From Luteolibacter rhizosphaerae (GTDB lineage Bacteria; Verrucomicrobiota; Verrucomicrobiia; Verrucomicrobiales; Akkermansiaceae): a stretch of DNA of 64,000 nt. Position numbers and translations under genes: made by a program. This document shows, piece after piece, positions 1 through 8,390 of the stretch (the stretch's first letter is position 1; the number at the start of each line of letters is the position of its first letter). The notes under the pieces are model-generated. The model worked only from the letters and a program-made list of their open reading frames with translations, did not search any database and had not been told where the DNA came from. The stretch covers positions 558,001-622,000 of the forward strand of contig NZ_JAPDDR010000002.1 of the NCBI RefSeq assembly GCF_025950095.1. Reading direction: 5' to 3'.

Positions 1-11
1 AGGCTTCGTTC

Positions 12-1250
12 GTGAGCGCTGGCCTTGAGAAAGGAATGCTTTCGACGGGGACTGATCACGCAGTCGCGGTGTTTAACGGCATCGGGGATGTGGGCAAAGA
101 GGTCGCGGTTCTTATAAGGGACATCGCCCTCGGTTCGTACAAGTTGGCACTGGATCCCCAATACCGAGCGAAGTTCATGAATTCCATGGCGGAGGTTCTC
201 GCACGCCTCGGCCGAAAGATTGACGAGCTTACATGGAGCAGTGTGTGGGAAGTCATTCGAAGACTGGATCCGTCCCAGATAGACGACGCCATACAGGGGA
301 TTGCCCACTTGTATTGGGAGGACAAACGGGAGCTTGAAGCCAAAGAAGCTGGTTTTGGGACAGAATCAATCCGGCTTGGGGAGGCAACGTGGCAATTGCT
401 TGATTCCAGAACCGGCGCGCGGGTGGCTGGCAGCTTCGCACCTGACGTCGCCATTATCACCGTGTCCATCGCTCTTGCGCCAGCAAGTGGAGGATCGTCC
501 CTCTCACTCTCCTCGGTTGGAACGTTTGGCCGCACCATCGGAACCAAGGTGGCGGGAAAGGTCGGTAGATCCGAGGTCCTTCGCCTGGCTTCGCCGGATG
601 ACATGGCTGAGCTGACTTCTCTCTTCGCGCATTCCGGGACGTTGTCCGCGCGTGCCCGAAAAGCACTGGAGGTGTCGCATGCGGCCAGCGCAGCAAAATC
701 TTCTAGGCTCCTGAGCCTCACCTCGCTCGTTGATCCAGCCAAGATCTCAACGCTCGCGTCTAACCGTGCGATGAATGCTCGGCTTAAGAAGCTGCTGTAT
801 CAGCTCCATTCCGTCGAAGGCGCAGGCGTCAAACCAGGTGATGCTCTAGGCGAAGTCTACCGAGGGTTGCTCGGCAAACCAGTTCCCCCCGGCTACTTTC
901 ACTCGGCCTCATTGGAGGGCAGCAACATCGAGGCCAACTACCGACTGGCCCGCGAATGGGGGCTGTTCGACTCGCCTGAGAACCTCGATGCGCTTCGGCA
1001 CGGTCGTTCTCCGAAGATCCTAAATGGCCCTCACGCTGGAGAGTTGGTGGATATCGACCATCGAATTCCCGTGAAGTTCGCGCCCGAACTGTCGAACTCT
1101 CCAGGTAATCTCATTCTCTCGCCCTCGTCTGCCAACCGCAGCAGAGGGGCGGCAATCGACCACCGTATGAAGTCGGCGGTAGAGGCTTTTGAAAAGGAGA
1201 CGAATTGGCGAGCTGGGCCCGAACTTCGCAGCATGCTCCTGGCTCCCTAA
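12..1250 (+). CDS. Polymorphic-toxin-like protein with C-terminal HNH-type nuclease region (5' end open)
   Basis: The reading frame is open to the left edge of the window and the first usable start is a GTG at 12, so the true start is probably outside. The N-terminal two thirds match no family I recognise. A hydrophobic, Ser/Gly-rich stretch lies near residues 140-175. The last ~70 residues carry an HNH-like signature: an Asp-His-Arg-Ile-Pro segment (VDIDHRIPVKF), then SPGNLILSP and an Asn-Arg-Ser-Arg-Gly segment. This resembles the nuclease tips of bacterial polymorphic toxins, which cut nucleic acid. No immunity gene is obvious: the next gene is a protease on the same strand. The nuclease role is inferred from motif layout only. 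Confidence 0.65.
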   Translation: MSAGLEKGMLSTGTDHAVAVFNGIGDVGKEVAVLIRDIALGSYKLALDPQYRAKFMNSMAEVLARLGRKIDELTWSSVWEVIRRLDPSQIDDAIQGIAHLYWEDKRELEAKEAGFGTESIRLGEATWQLLDSRTGARVAGSFAPDVAIITVSIALAPASGGSSLSLSSVGTFGRTIGTKVAGKVGRSEVLRLASPDDMAELTSLFAHSGTLSARARKALEVSHAASAAKSSRLLSLTSLVDPAKISTLASNRAMNARLKKLLYQLHSVEGAGVKPGDALGEVYRGLLGKPVPPGYFHSASLEGSNIEANYRLAREWGLFDSPENLDALRHGRSPKILNGPHAGELVDIDHRIPVKFAPELSNSPGNLILSPSSANRSRGAAIDHRMKSAVEAFEKETNWRAGPELRSMLLAP

Positions 1251-1321
1251 GTTCACGGCTCTCTGGTGAAATCAATGAATTCGCCTCGATTCCACACGCT
1301 CCCATCGCTATCCATAGACCC

Positions 1322-2445
1322 ATGTGGAGATTCTTTAGCTGCGTTGCCTTTCTCATTTCGGGCTTGGCAGCCTGTGCTGTTGAGCAAGATCTCCCTCAGC
1401 TGGTGGAGAAAATCTCACCTTCCGTTGTTTCCATCCAGGTGTTGACTGCAGAAGGTGGAGAGCGTCTTGGCAGCGGGTTCTTTGTGGGGCCAAACGGCGA
1501 AGTCGCCACGAACTACCATGTGGTAGAGGGAGGGCGAAGAGTGACGGCCAAGACATCAACTGGCGTTCAGCTTTTTAGCTCCGGCGTTCTGACGCTCGAT
1601 GAGAAAACTGACCTGGCCATCCTGAAATTTGGAGCAAAGGATGTTCCTCCCGTAGTCCTCGCCGACCCTGCGAAGATCCGTAAGGGCGAGCCGGTGATGG
1701 TGACAGGGAGTCCCCAAGGGTTCGATCAAAGCGTATCGAACGGCATTGTCTCAGCTGTCAGAACTGAAGGGGCATGGGAGCAAATCCAGATCACCGCCCC
1801 CATTTCACCTGGCTCCAGCGGATCACCCGTGGTCAACATGTCCGGTGAGGTCGTTGGCATTGCGACCTTCATGCGGATCGATGGTCAGTCGCTCAACTTC
1901 GCTAGCTCAGTGAAGCACTTGAAGTCATTGGTAGACGGCTTGAAGAACTTGGAAGTGACGCCGCTCGCCGCGGCGCTCCCCGCACGGGAGAGGGCGAGAG
2001 GCACTACCGATCGCCCGACGGCTACTTCCCAGCCACGGCCCGATCCCGCGCCCGCTTCCGACAAGGCGGCCGGCATCGATAACTTCTGGAAGAGCTACTG
2101 GGCATCCCAAACCGCCAACGATGCCGGAGTATGGGCGAGTCATTTCACCGCATCGTCAGACTACCAGTATATCAAAGGGGCGAAGGCCACTCGGCGCGAC
2201 CTCACCAAGAGCGCAGAAAAGTTTCACCAACGCTATCCGAGTCGGAAGCTGACGTTGATTGGTCAACCTCAAGTCGTGGAAATCGAGGGAGCTACTACCC
2301 GCGTTGGTTTCGATTTCTCCTACCGCTACGTTTACCAGGGCGAAGGTCGTCTGCATCAGGAGTGGCCAATGTGGAACTGGCACTCCAGTGGACCAGCGAC
2401 GGCTGGAAGATCTACAAGTTCCGAGAGAAGATCGAGCGCCGCTAG
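1322..2445 (+). CDS. Secreted trypsin-like (Do/HtrA-type) serine protease, apparent frameshift near its 3' end
   Basis: Chosen start is the ATG at 1322, which gives a signal peptide ending in a lipobox-like GLAAC. A chymotrypsin-fold protease domain follows, with His in TNYHVVEGG, Asp in EKTDLAILKF and the nucleophile Ser in SPGSSGSPVVN. No PDZ domain is seen. After a Pro/Ala-rich linker, a C-terminal domain resembles the SnoaL/Cif-like tails common in secreted proteins. At about 2348 the frame must shift: the original frame runs on into unrelated sequence up to 2731, while the next frame supplies a sensible end (ALQWTSDGWKIYKFREKI) stopping at 2445. One base appears to be missing. The protease domain is complete upstream of the shift. 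The enzyme would act in the periplasm or at the outer membrane. Confidence 0.75.
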
Positions 2446-2537
2446 AATGGCAGGAGCCGAATCGATTGGAAGTCGACGGCGCAGTTGCGAGTTCCTCGCT
2501 CGGTCGATGGTGCCCCTGGCGGCCTTTCGGCCGGTCA

Positions 2538-3290
2538 TTAGATCGCCAGCGCTTGATTCACGATTTCGTTCAAGCTCCGGCCGCGGAAGTCAAGGTCGGA
2601 GGTCTGGATGCACCGCATCAGCCGGGGAAGTGCCTGGTCGCCGGGTACCAGATCATCGGGCCGATAGACCCCGGAATGCGTCAGTTGCATTCGGATCTCC
2701 GGTGCGTCGAGTTGCTCCAGCAGCCTGCTGAGGATCGCGTCCTCCGAGGACTGCCCCGCGATGGCAGCTAGCTGATCTGGGGTAAGTGCTTCGATGCTTC
2801 TGGCGAACGCAAACTGTCGCGCGGTTTCGGGTTCACTACCGGCCTCCTCAATCAGCGTCAGGCCTTCATCGTGCGGGAGGCCAATCCGAACGAGCAACGA
2901 AGCGGCGACTGTTCCGGTCCGGCCGACCCCGGCGGCACAGTGGATGGCGAGGACGGTTGTCGGGCGGTGAAGAAGGCCGATCAGTCTATCCAGTAGACCG
3001 AGGAACGCCTGGAGATCCCTCGGGACAGACCGATCACGAATCGGGAACTCCAGCCAGCGTTCGCCAAGCTTCGCGGCCTCCAGGAACTCCCGGTAGTCGG
3101 GAGCCTTGCGCTTCCTCTCAGCTTCTCCGGCCAGGCAGAGGACCCAGCCTTCTGCACTGCCCTCGGTCAGCGGTTGCCAGAAGCGGGCGTGATACCCCGC
3201 GGTTCGCCAGTAGCCGGGCATCTCGGTCAGGTATAGTCGGCCGGGGTAACGGGAGGGAAGGGCTACGGGTCGGAATGGAGAACCAAGCAT
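2538..3290 (-). CDS. Cysteine-based protein tyrosine/dual-specificity phosphatase
   Basis: The protein carries the CX5R phosphatase loop HCAAGVGRTGT, the active-site signature of cysteine protein phosphatases. An upstream Asp-containing segment (IRDRSVP) could supply the general acid. Length (~250 residues) suits a single-domain bacterial PTP with a short extra C-terminal region. I chose the ATG at 3290 because a conserved intergenic repeat begins at 3299; an ATG at 3302 would lie inside that repeat. The substrate is unknown. The gene is alone on its strand and its promoter would lie in or beyond the repeat. Confidence 0.8.
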   Translation of the reverse strand: MLGSPFRPVALPSRYPGRLYLTEMPGYWRTAGYHARFWQPLTEGSAEGWVLCLAGEAERKRKAPDYREFLEAAKLGERWLEFPIRDRSVPRDLQAFLGLLDRLIGLLHRPTTVLAIHCAAGVGRTGTVAASLLVRIGLPHDEGLTLIEEAGSEPETARQFAFARSIEALTPDQLAAIAGQSSEDAILSRLLEQLDAPEIRMQLTHSGVYRPDDLVPGDQALPRLMRCIQTSDLDFRGRSLNEIVNQALAI

Positions 3291-3298
3291 GGGAACGT

Positions 3299-3481
3299 CC
3301 ATTCCATCATGGGGCGCAAGCCTGGCTCCGGGGCTTTCCGCAAAGCGGGCGCGCCGTAGGCCAGCCGCTTTGATATACCCAAAGGGAACTTTTACGGAAC
3401 GCGGCGGAAGTCCCGTCGTTCCGGGCTTTTCGGACCTTCTGGAGAGAGCTGGGGCTACGAAAAGCTACTCGGGTTTCGTAG
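3299..3481 (+). repeat. Island repeat element 1: TATACC-N12-TTACGG with flanking hairpins
   Basis: The core motif is at 3374-3397. Arms GCCGC (3364-3368) and GCGGC (3401-3405) bracket it. Immediately after comes CGGAACG...CGTTCCG, and a terminal hairpin CTACGAAA/TTTCGTAG lies at 3455-3481 with an 11-base loop. The left boundary is inferred from homology to element 2, starting at CCATTCCATCATGGGGCGCA (3299). This element fills the gap between the phosphatase (minus) and radC (plus). No gene is seen in 3303-3635. Confidence 0.8.
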
Positions 3482-3635
3482 GCTCCGGCAGTCTTTCGGC
3501 GGGGGAGGGATGCACTGGCGCTACAGCTTGGAATCGCGCTGGGGAGGGGGATTGTCAGATTATTGCCGGGTGTGCTGTAATCGTCAGGTTCGGGCTAGGA
3601 CTTCGGTGGCTGGAGTCGGCCCGACGAACCACAGC

Positions 3636-4100
3636 ATGCGTTTCATCATCCGCGAACATCGTGTGGTCCGTATCGGCGAACCACGACCGTCCAGCCAAGG
3701 CGACAACCCCGAAGCGATCTACCGCTACTTCAACGAGGTCGTCGCTGCCGACCCGGCCCACGAGCCGGACAAGGAGCACCTGGTTGTGCTGTTCCTGAAC
3801 ACCCGGCTGGAGATCTTCGGATGGCACCTGGCCGGCCTCGGAACTCTAAACGAGGTGTCGTTCCATCCAAGGGAGGTCCTTCGGCCAGCGATCATGAGCG
3901 GTGCGTATGGCTTCGTGCTCACCCACAATCACCCATCAGGTGATCCAAGTCCGAGCATCAGTGATGACCGATGCACCAGACGCTTGGTGGAGGCGTCCGA
4001 CGTGTTGCAGATTCGGTTCTTGGATCATCTGATCGTCGGTGACCCCCTGGCCGGGCGGAAGCCTTGGTTCTCGTTCCGAGAGAGCGGGATCATCGTGTGA
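3636..4100 (+). CDS. radC: RadC-like JAB/JAMM domain protein
   Basis: The 154-residue protein contains the JAMM metal-binding motif HNHPSGDPSPSISD followed by a conserved LDHLIVGD segment, typical of RadC-family proteins (DUF2466). Full-length chromosomal RadC has an N-terminal helix-hairpin-helix region; this one lacks it and starts at the ATG at 3636, just before the JAB fold. Short RadC proteins of this kind are common on mobile elements, where a role in DNA repair or in antagonising host defence has been suggested but not settled. An upstream extension to 3510 is open but has no recognisable content. Confidence 0.85.
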   Translation: MRFIIREHRVVRIGEPRPSSQGDNPEAIYRYFNEVVAADPAHEPDKEHLVVLFLNTRLEIFGWHLAGLGTLNEVSFHPREVLRPAIMSGAYGFVLTHNHPSGDPSPSISDDRCTRRLVEASDVLQIRFLDHLIVGDPLAGRKPWFSFRESGIIV

Positions 4101-4131
4101 TGCCCAGCGACTTGGTCTGTCTGGGCAAGTC

Positions 4132-4986
4132 CTACTCGTCGAAGTCCCTGACGGCCATCGCGGCACGGTTGGCATCGAGGTAACAGAGCCAAATGGCGTT
4201 CCAGACTCCCGGTTGGTAGCTACCGGCCAGGTTGTCGCTGAAAACCACCTCAAACCCTGACGAATGATTCGCGGCGAGACTTCGGCGGACAACTTCCGCC
4301 CCCATGTAAGGGACCGCGTTGTTTGCACCATGGAAGACCACCGCTGCTGGCTTAATAAGGGCGATCAGGTCCAGAATGTACTGGTGGGGATCACTGTAAC
4401 CACAGCAGGAAACCAAGGCGGCTTCTTCGATGCTGTTGAAGTTGTAAGACGACCACGGCTCTGACGTGATCCAGGGAAAGAAGTTCGCGGCTACCAGATG
4501 GAACGGTTCATCGAGGCCTCGGGCCTCACAGTTCTGACTGGCGAGAAGTTGAGCGGGTTTTTGCAGCTTCGAGCGCATTCCTGTCCGATCCACGGTGGGG
4601 ACAGGCGAATTCAAATATCCTTTGCCCTGGCCGTAGTTGATGCCAACTGCCAGCACGACCGGGAGATCGTCGTCGCTGCTTCCGGTAGTGTCGTCCATCA
4701 CCGCTCCAACGGCGACTGATCCCACCGCTACCTGGCTGGCTGCGGCGTTGGGGTCCGTGAGCGTGAGGCAGGTATCGACGAAATTCCGAGCGGACTTGTA
4801 GCCTTTCGGAGTTTTCCCGCAGAAACAATCGCAGCGGTTGGTGTCAGCAGCCTCGAGTGGGCGAGTGACGGAGGCTGTGCCCGGTGGTAGAATTTCAGGG
4901 CCAAGTGATCCTTCGGCTCCCAGTGGCTTGGCGAGCGTCTCCCTGTTGAATTGATCAATGATTCTTTTGAGGTCGGCGGCCTTCAT
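4132..4986 (-). CDS. Conserved-looking hypothetical protein, 284 residues
   Basis: I do not recognise a family with confidence. The protein starts MKAADLKRIIDQFN at 4986; the frame is open further upstream but that part overlaps the next plus-strand gene and looks like shadow coding. It has a Cys-containing segment near residue 55 (CDCFCGK), then VVLAVGINYGQG, later VAANFFPWITSEPWSSYNF and ALIKPAAVVFHGANNAVPY. The alternating hydrophobic strands and the 'I.P..V.FHG' segment are compatible with an alpha/beta fold such as a DNA glycosylase, but no diagnostic catalytic motif is visible, so no function is assigned. It is divergent from the signal-peptide protein at 5099. Confidence 0.6.
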   Translation of the reverse strand: MKAADLKRIIDQFNRETLAKPLGAEGSLGPEILPPGTASVTRPLEAADTNRCDCFCGKTPKGYKSARNFVDTCLTLTDPNAAASQVAVGSVAVGAVMDDTTGSSDDDLPVVLAVGINYGQGKGYLNSPVPTVDRTGMRSKLQKPAQLLASQNCEARGLDEPFHLVAANFFPWITSEPWSSYNFNSIEEAALVSCCGYSDPHQYILDLIALIKPAAVVFHGANNAVPYMGAEVVRRSLAANHSSGFEVVFSDNLAGSYQPGVWNAIWLCYLDANRAAMAVRDFDE

Positions 4987-5098
4987 TCGTCTGTTAGACA
5001 GATTTACGAATCTTATGTCAACGGACGGGAATGGAGGGCGAGACAAAGAAATCTGCGAGATGCCAACTACCGGCTTTCCGCATCTGCCCGGTTGCCCT

Positions 5099-5680
5099 AT
5101 GAACGGTATCACAGTGCGAGTCCCGATCCTTCTATTTCTCCTGGCTACCGCTGCGTGCGGCCAGGCCAATGTCTCGAAGCTCCTGGAACAGGGGCTGAAG
5201 GGCGCAGTCGCCACGCTGGCTCCCGTCCCGGACTCTGAGAAGCGGGACGTGCTGACAGCGACCGCGACGCTGCTAGCGAAGCACGTGATTTTCCGCCCGG
5301 ATGGTTCGGCTTCCTCGACCTATCACGAGAAGTCGCAGTGGCCTATAGAGTGGCGGAAACTTGTGGTCAGAACAATCACCAAGCAGCCCGTTTCTGACGC
5401 CGACCGACTTAACGGAGTGACGAGGCGATATTACGCAGGCTTGGCCTGTGACGCCTGCCGAGATTGGAAGCCAGGCACTACCTCTTGGTCGGAATGGAGG
5501 CAGACGGGCTTCATCTATTTTCCGTCCGCTATCACGTTGGAGGAGAAGAACGGTGTTCTGACCGCCACGGGGAATTCTCAGCTGCCGAGTTTCTCGCCCG
5601 GCCCCGGCCCTTCAATCATGGACAGGCATGCACCAGCCAAGAACGACGGGCTTCCGCCCGGAATGACCCGAATGAAATGA
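5099..5680 (+). CDS. Secreted or lipid-anchored hypothetical protein
   Basis: The start ATG at 5099 gives an immediate signal sequence (MNGITVRVPILLFLLATAAC) with a Cys directly after a small-residue stretch, so either lipidation or signal peptidase I cleavage is possible. The mature part contains a CDACRDW segment and an aromatic-rich central region (TTSWSEWRQTGFIYF). The last residues are Pro/Gly-rich. No family was recognised. Its stop overlaps the start of the next gene (ATGA at 5677-5680), so the two are very probably translationally coupled. Confidence 0.65.
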   Translation: MNGITVRVPILLFLLATAACGQANVSKLLEQGLKGAVATLAPVPDSEKRDVLTATATLLAKHVIFRPDGSASSTYHEKSQWPIEWRKLVVRTITKQPVSDADRLNGVTRRYYAGLACDACRDWKPGTTSWSEWRQTGFIYFPSAITLEEKNGVLTATGNSQLPSFSPGPGPSIMDRHAPAKNDGLPPGMTRMK

Positions 5681-6261
5681 CTGCCCAGGCCGATGTGATC
5701 GACGCCCCTCGCTACAGGCACCTGAATCAGGAAGAGCGAATGGAGCTTTGTCGCTTCATACGCCGCTACGTCCCAATCGCGAACGACACGAAGAACGCGT
5801 TCAGGAAGTTCGCCCGGTGGCAGATCTCTCTTTTACTCTGGCGTTGGACCGCCGACGCCTACTGCAGGCATGAAGGCGTAATCCGCCCGGACGCTATCAA
5901 ATACGACGTTGAAATGCTACCGGCGACCAAAAATGCGCGGGAGCTTCGCAAGAAATCGATTCGCGGTCTCCGCCACGAGCACACGGTTCCCCGAATCGCA
6001 CTCGCCCAGAGGATCATTGATAGCGATCTCTGCGTTGACGGCATCTACGCATTGCTGACTAGGCACTGCCGGGCAGTGATCGTGACGTTGGAGGAGGACC
6101 AGATTCTTTCGAAGCACGGGAAGAAGAGCATGGGGGGCGAGTGGGAATGGGAAACCGGCTGTCCGTATGCCCGCTACAAATCCGCAGGCCTCCTTGAAGT
6201 CCTCGATTGGAATGGATCGCGCCACGACTGCCCGGACGACGCGGCATGCCGCAAGGCCTAG
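5677..6261 (+). CDS. Hypothetical cytoplasmic protein coupled to the preceding secreted protein
   Basis: The 194-residue frame starts at the ATG inside the ATGA overlap with the upstream gene. It is rich in charged and aromatic residues, with an internal HEHTVPRIALAQ segment and a C-terminal part containing several Cys and Trp residues. The His-Glu-His-Thr-Val-Pro-Arg string is reminiscent of a metal-binding or HNH-like site, but the remaining HNH residues are not evident. No signal peptide or membrane segment is seen. Its stop codon shares the palindrome CTAG (6258-6261) with the stop of the convergent remnant on the minus strand. Confidence 0.6.
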   Translation: MTAQADVIDAPRYRHLNQEERMELCRFIRRYVPIANDTKNAFRKFARWQISLLLWRWTADAYCRHEGVIRPDAIKYDVEMLPATKNARELRKKSIRGLRHEHTVPRIALAQRIIDSDLCVDGIYALLTRHCRAVIVTLEEDQILSKHGKKSMGGEWEWETGCPYARYKSAGLLEVLDWNGSRHDCPDDAACRKA

Positions 6262-6413
6262 ACTGTGACTCTCTCGGCGTTCAGGACTTTCAGCGCGTAG
6301 TCAGTGACGCTCTTCGTGGCCTCGAAGTGGAGATCCCGCTCGACCGGTAGGCCCACGGGTCCGGCGTGGATCGTCCAGCGAAACAGCCCCGACCTCCGGG
6401 CATAGGCAGCCAT
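6258..6413 (-). pseudogene. Truncated DUF2958-like gene (C-terminal remnant, ~51 codons)
   Basis: The frame reads MAAYARRSGLFRWTIHAGPV, then GLPVERDLHFEATKSV. The 'GP.GLP.ERDL.FE' part matches the conserved C-terminal end of DUF2958 proteins, which normally have about 110 residues. The N-terminal half is missing. The break falls exactly at the left border of repeat element 2 (6410-6413), which supplies the present ATG. I therefore read this as a gene cut by the arrival of, or recombination at, that element. A fuller DUF2958 gene lies at 9472-9828. Confidence 0.55.
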
Positions 6414-6687
6414 TCCATCATGGGGCGCAAGCCGGGCTCCTGCTCTTTGGACGAAGGGGCTCCGCCGCCAGCCGTTGGTCCGGCGCTTTGATATACCCAA
6501 AGAGAACTTTTACGGAGCGCGCCCGGAAGCCCGTCCTTCCGGGCTACTCGGGCTACTCGGGCTACTCGGGCTACTCGGGCTACTCGGGCTACTCGGGCTA
6601 CTCGGGCTACTCGGGCTACTCGGGCTACTCGGGCTACTCGGGCTACTCGGGCTACTCGGGCTACGAAAAGACGCCCGAGTTTCGTAG
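6410..6687 (+). repeat. Island repeat element 2: TATACC-N12-TTACGG with hairpins and internal tandem array
   Basis: The core is at 6492-6515. Bracketing arms are GGCGC and GCGCC, which differ from element 1 but still pair, a compensatory change. Next comes a strong hairpin GCCCGGAAG/CTTCCGGGC (6522-6544 region), then the 9-base array, then CTACGAAA/TTTCGTAG at 6661-6687. The left part (CCATTCCATCATGGGGCGCA) is shared with element 1. The stretch 6414-6793 contains no convincing gene. Confidence 0.8.
6541..6664. repeat. 9-bp tandem repeat, unit GGGCTACTC, about 13.8 copies
   Basis: Thirteen uninterrupted copies plus seven bases, all identical by eye. Because the unit is three codons long, all frames stay open and yield spurious repeat peptides. 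Element 1 has only a single imperfect counterpart of the unit at the same place, so this looks like local expansion by slippage. The 9-base array should be unstable in copy number. Confidence 0.95.
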
Positions 6688-6793
6688 CCACCAGAGACTC
6701 CGGGCGAGGGCGAAAAGCACAGTTGCTCCGGGCGCAGAAGCCAGCTCCGGCATTGATTTGGCGACTTCGCGGCCGACCACTCCTCAGATTCTC

Positions 6794-7042
6794 TTACTCC
6801 AGCTCCTCCATCAGCTTTTCAGCGCGCTTCACCAGACGACTGAGCGGAACTCCCAGCGCATCGGCTAGAGCTTTGCAAATGTGAATCGACGGCATCCTGT
6901 CGCCGCGCTCAAAGAGAACGATTCCCGCCCGAGCTACACCTGCCATTTCCGAAAGACGAGTCTTCGAGAGCTTCTTGCGTTCGCGTTCCGCCAAGAAAAC
7001 ACCGCCAAGTTTCTTCCCAAATTCAACTGGTTCCGCTTTCAC
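6794..7042 (-). CDS. XRE-family helix-turn-helix regulator
   Basis: The 82-residue protein is a single XRE/Cro-type HTH: LAERERKKLSKTRLSEMAGV, ARAGIVLFERGDRMPSI, HICKALADALGVPLSRL, ending in a short charged helix. Length is typical of small phage-type repressors. The gene is divergent from the zinc-ribbon operon starting at 7140, with under 100 bases between. The simplest inference is that it represses its own promoter and that of the divergent operon; no clear operator palindrome was identified. Confidence 0.85.
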   Translation of the reverse strand: MKAEPVEFGKKLGGVFLAERERKKLSKTRLSEMAGVARAGIVLFERGDRMPSIHICKALADALGVPLSRLVKRAEKLMEELE

Positions 7043-7139
7043 CAGCGATCCAGCTATCAGTCTTCAGGAAGACAACGGGCCGTCATAATTGTGACGGGTA
7101 ATATTGACCTGAATCCTTCGGGGTGCTGTAGTTTCGACG

Positions 7140-8390
7140 ATGGCAGCCACTCCCTCCTCGACGAAATTCGCCTGTCCCTCATGCCGCAAACAGCTTTCCG
7201 CGCCTTTGGAGGCCATAGGCTCTCAGGTTGCCTGCCCCGGCTGTTCGACCCCAATTCTGGTTCCCGCCGCTAGGGCGAAGAAGGCCTCGGCGCTCCCGAA
7301 ACTGGCAGCGGTTGCGGTGGTCGTCGTCTTGGGCGTAGGTGTGGTCTCGGTCCTCAGCGGCGGCAGCGGGCCAAGCGGAACAGGAAAGGCCTCCTCGGCT
7401 TCGGAGGGGGCGTTTTCCCAAGGAGGGAACTCCCGAGCTACCAATCTCGCGGATCAGATCTACGGGAAGCCGATAAAGCGCTCCGGGTCGGCGGACTGGG
7501 AGGTGGTGTTCGCCTACTATGCGAAGGCGCTCGGAGCCAGTCAGATCATGTTTTCGGCGCAGGAGCGGAAAGGGAAGCTGGCAATCCTCCCGGGGCGGTT
7601 GGTGGTCGATCAGGTCGGCGACGGTTTCATCATGGCGTCCCATACTGCGAGCCGCGAGCAGTGGGTGCTTCATCCGGACAATCCGCGGGCATTGGATGAG
7701 ATCGCGCTGACCGAGGGAACTTCGATCGCGCAACTGGTCGGCGTTTATGCAGGGCCTGAGCAGATGGAGACCGTCGACGGCGCGCCCCGCCGGATTCCCG
7801 CGATGATCGTGTTCGGGATGCTGACCAGTAAGGGCTACCTGGACTTCGAAGCGCCGGGAGCGGCCCGCGCTTCCGCCGAGGAGCTGAAGCCCTACGTAGA
7901 CGCCCAGGCTAGCCGCGAAGCGCAAGAGAAGGCCAAGGAAAAGGCAGAAGAGGCCGCGCGAGAGGCGGAGCGGCAGGCCCAGCGGGCCAAGGACATCGCG
8001 GAGCTGGAGCAGGACCCGTCGTGGAACCCGAAAGCGAAGCCAGCCGAAAGTAAGCCGGCGCCGACTTCGAAGCCCAGTGAACGGCCCGAGGAAACCCCGA
8101 AGCAGCCCAGTCCCGCGAACAATGATCTCGCGAAGGCCCGTGCCGATCTCGCGGCGGTAAAGTCGAAGATCGAGGGCGAACGGAAGCGGCACGCCGATGC
8201 GCTGAACGTTATCAACACACTCACTCTCAATAAGACCAAGCCGGTCAAAGAAGGCTCTCCTGCCTACCACCGCTGCATGGAGGCGTCCCGAATCATCGCG
8301 GAGGTGGAAAAGGGCGCGCCCGATCTGAAGGCCGAGAAGGCGCGGCTGGAGACGCTCGTAGCTGAGCTTGATCCCGAAATCCAGGAGTGA
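7140..8390 (+). CDS. Membrane-anchored zinc-ribbon protein with long C-terminal coiled coil
   Basis: The N-terminus has two CxxC knuckles (CPSCRKQ and CPGCSTP), a zinc ribbon of the kind found in many predicted inner-membrane proteins of PVC bacteria. A single transmembrane segment follows (residues ~53-72, AAVAVVVVLGVGVVSVL). A globular region follows, then a long Ala/Glu/Lys-rich helix from about residue 245, then a Pro-rich linker and a second helical segment. This looks like a scaffold or signalling protein rather than an enzyme. It is first in a three-gene operon with the GYF-domain and membrane proteins; its stop overlaps the next ATG by one base. Confidence 0.75.
   Translation: MAATPSSTKFACPSCRKQLSAPLEAIGSQVACPGCSTPILVPAARAKKASALPKLAAVAVVVVLGVGVVSVLSGGSGPSGTGKASSASEGAFSQGGNSRATNLADQIYGKPIKRSGSADWEVVFAYYAKALGASQIMFSAQERKGKLAILPGRLVVDQVGDGFIMASHTASREQWVLHPDNPRALDEIALTEGTSIAQLVGVYAGPEQMETVDGAPRRIPAMIVFGMLTSKGYLDFEAPGAARASAEELKPYVDAQASREAQEKAKEKAEEAAREAERQAQRAKDIAELEQDPSWNPKAKPAESKPAPTSKPSERPEETPKQPSPANNDLAKARADLAAVKSKIEGERKRHADALNVINTLTLNKTKPVKEGSPAYHRCMEASRIIAEVEKGAPDLKAEKARLETLVAELDPEIQE

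Noticed and set aside
2446-2731. C-terminal extension of the serine protease to 2731
   Set aside because: It results from reading on in the wrong frame after the indel near 2348 and overlaps the phosphatase gene antisense.
6541-6664. CRISPR array
   Set aside because: A gapless 9-bp tandem repeat without spacers; no cas genes. The Cas4-like fold at 47080 is part of a DUF2779 protein.
6290-6868. Long frames with GYS, LLG or VAR tripeptide repeats
   Set aside because: They are translations of the 9-bp tandem array in different frames; no start signal or non-repeat content supports a gene.
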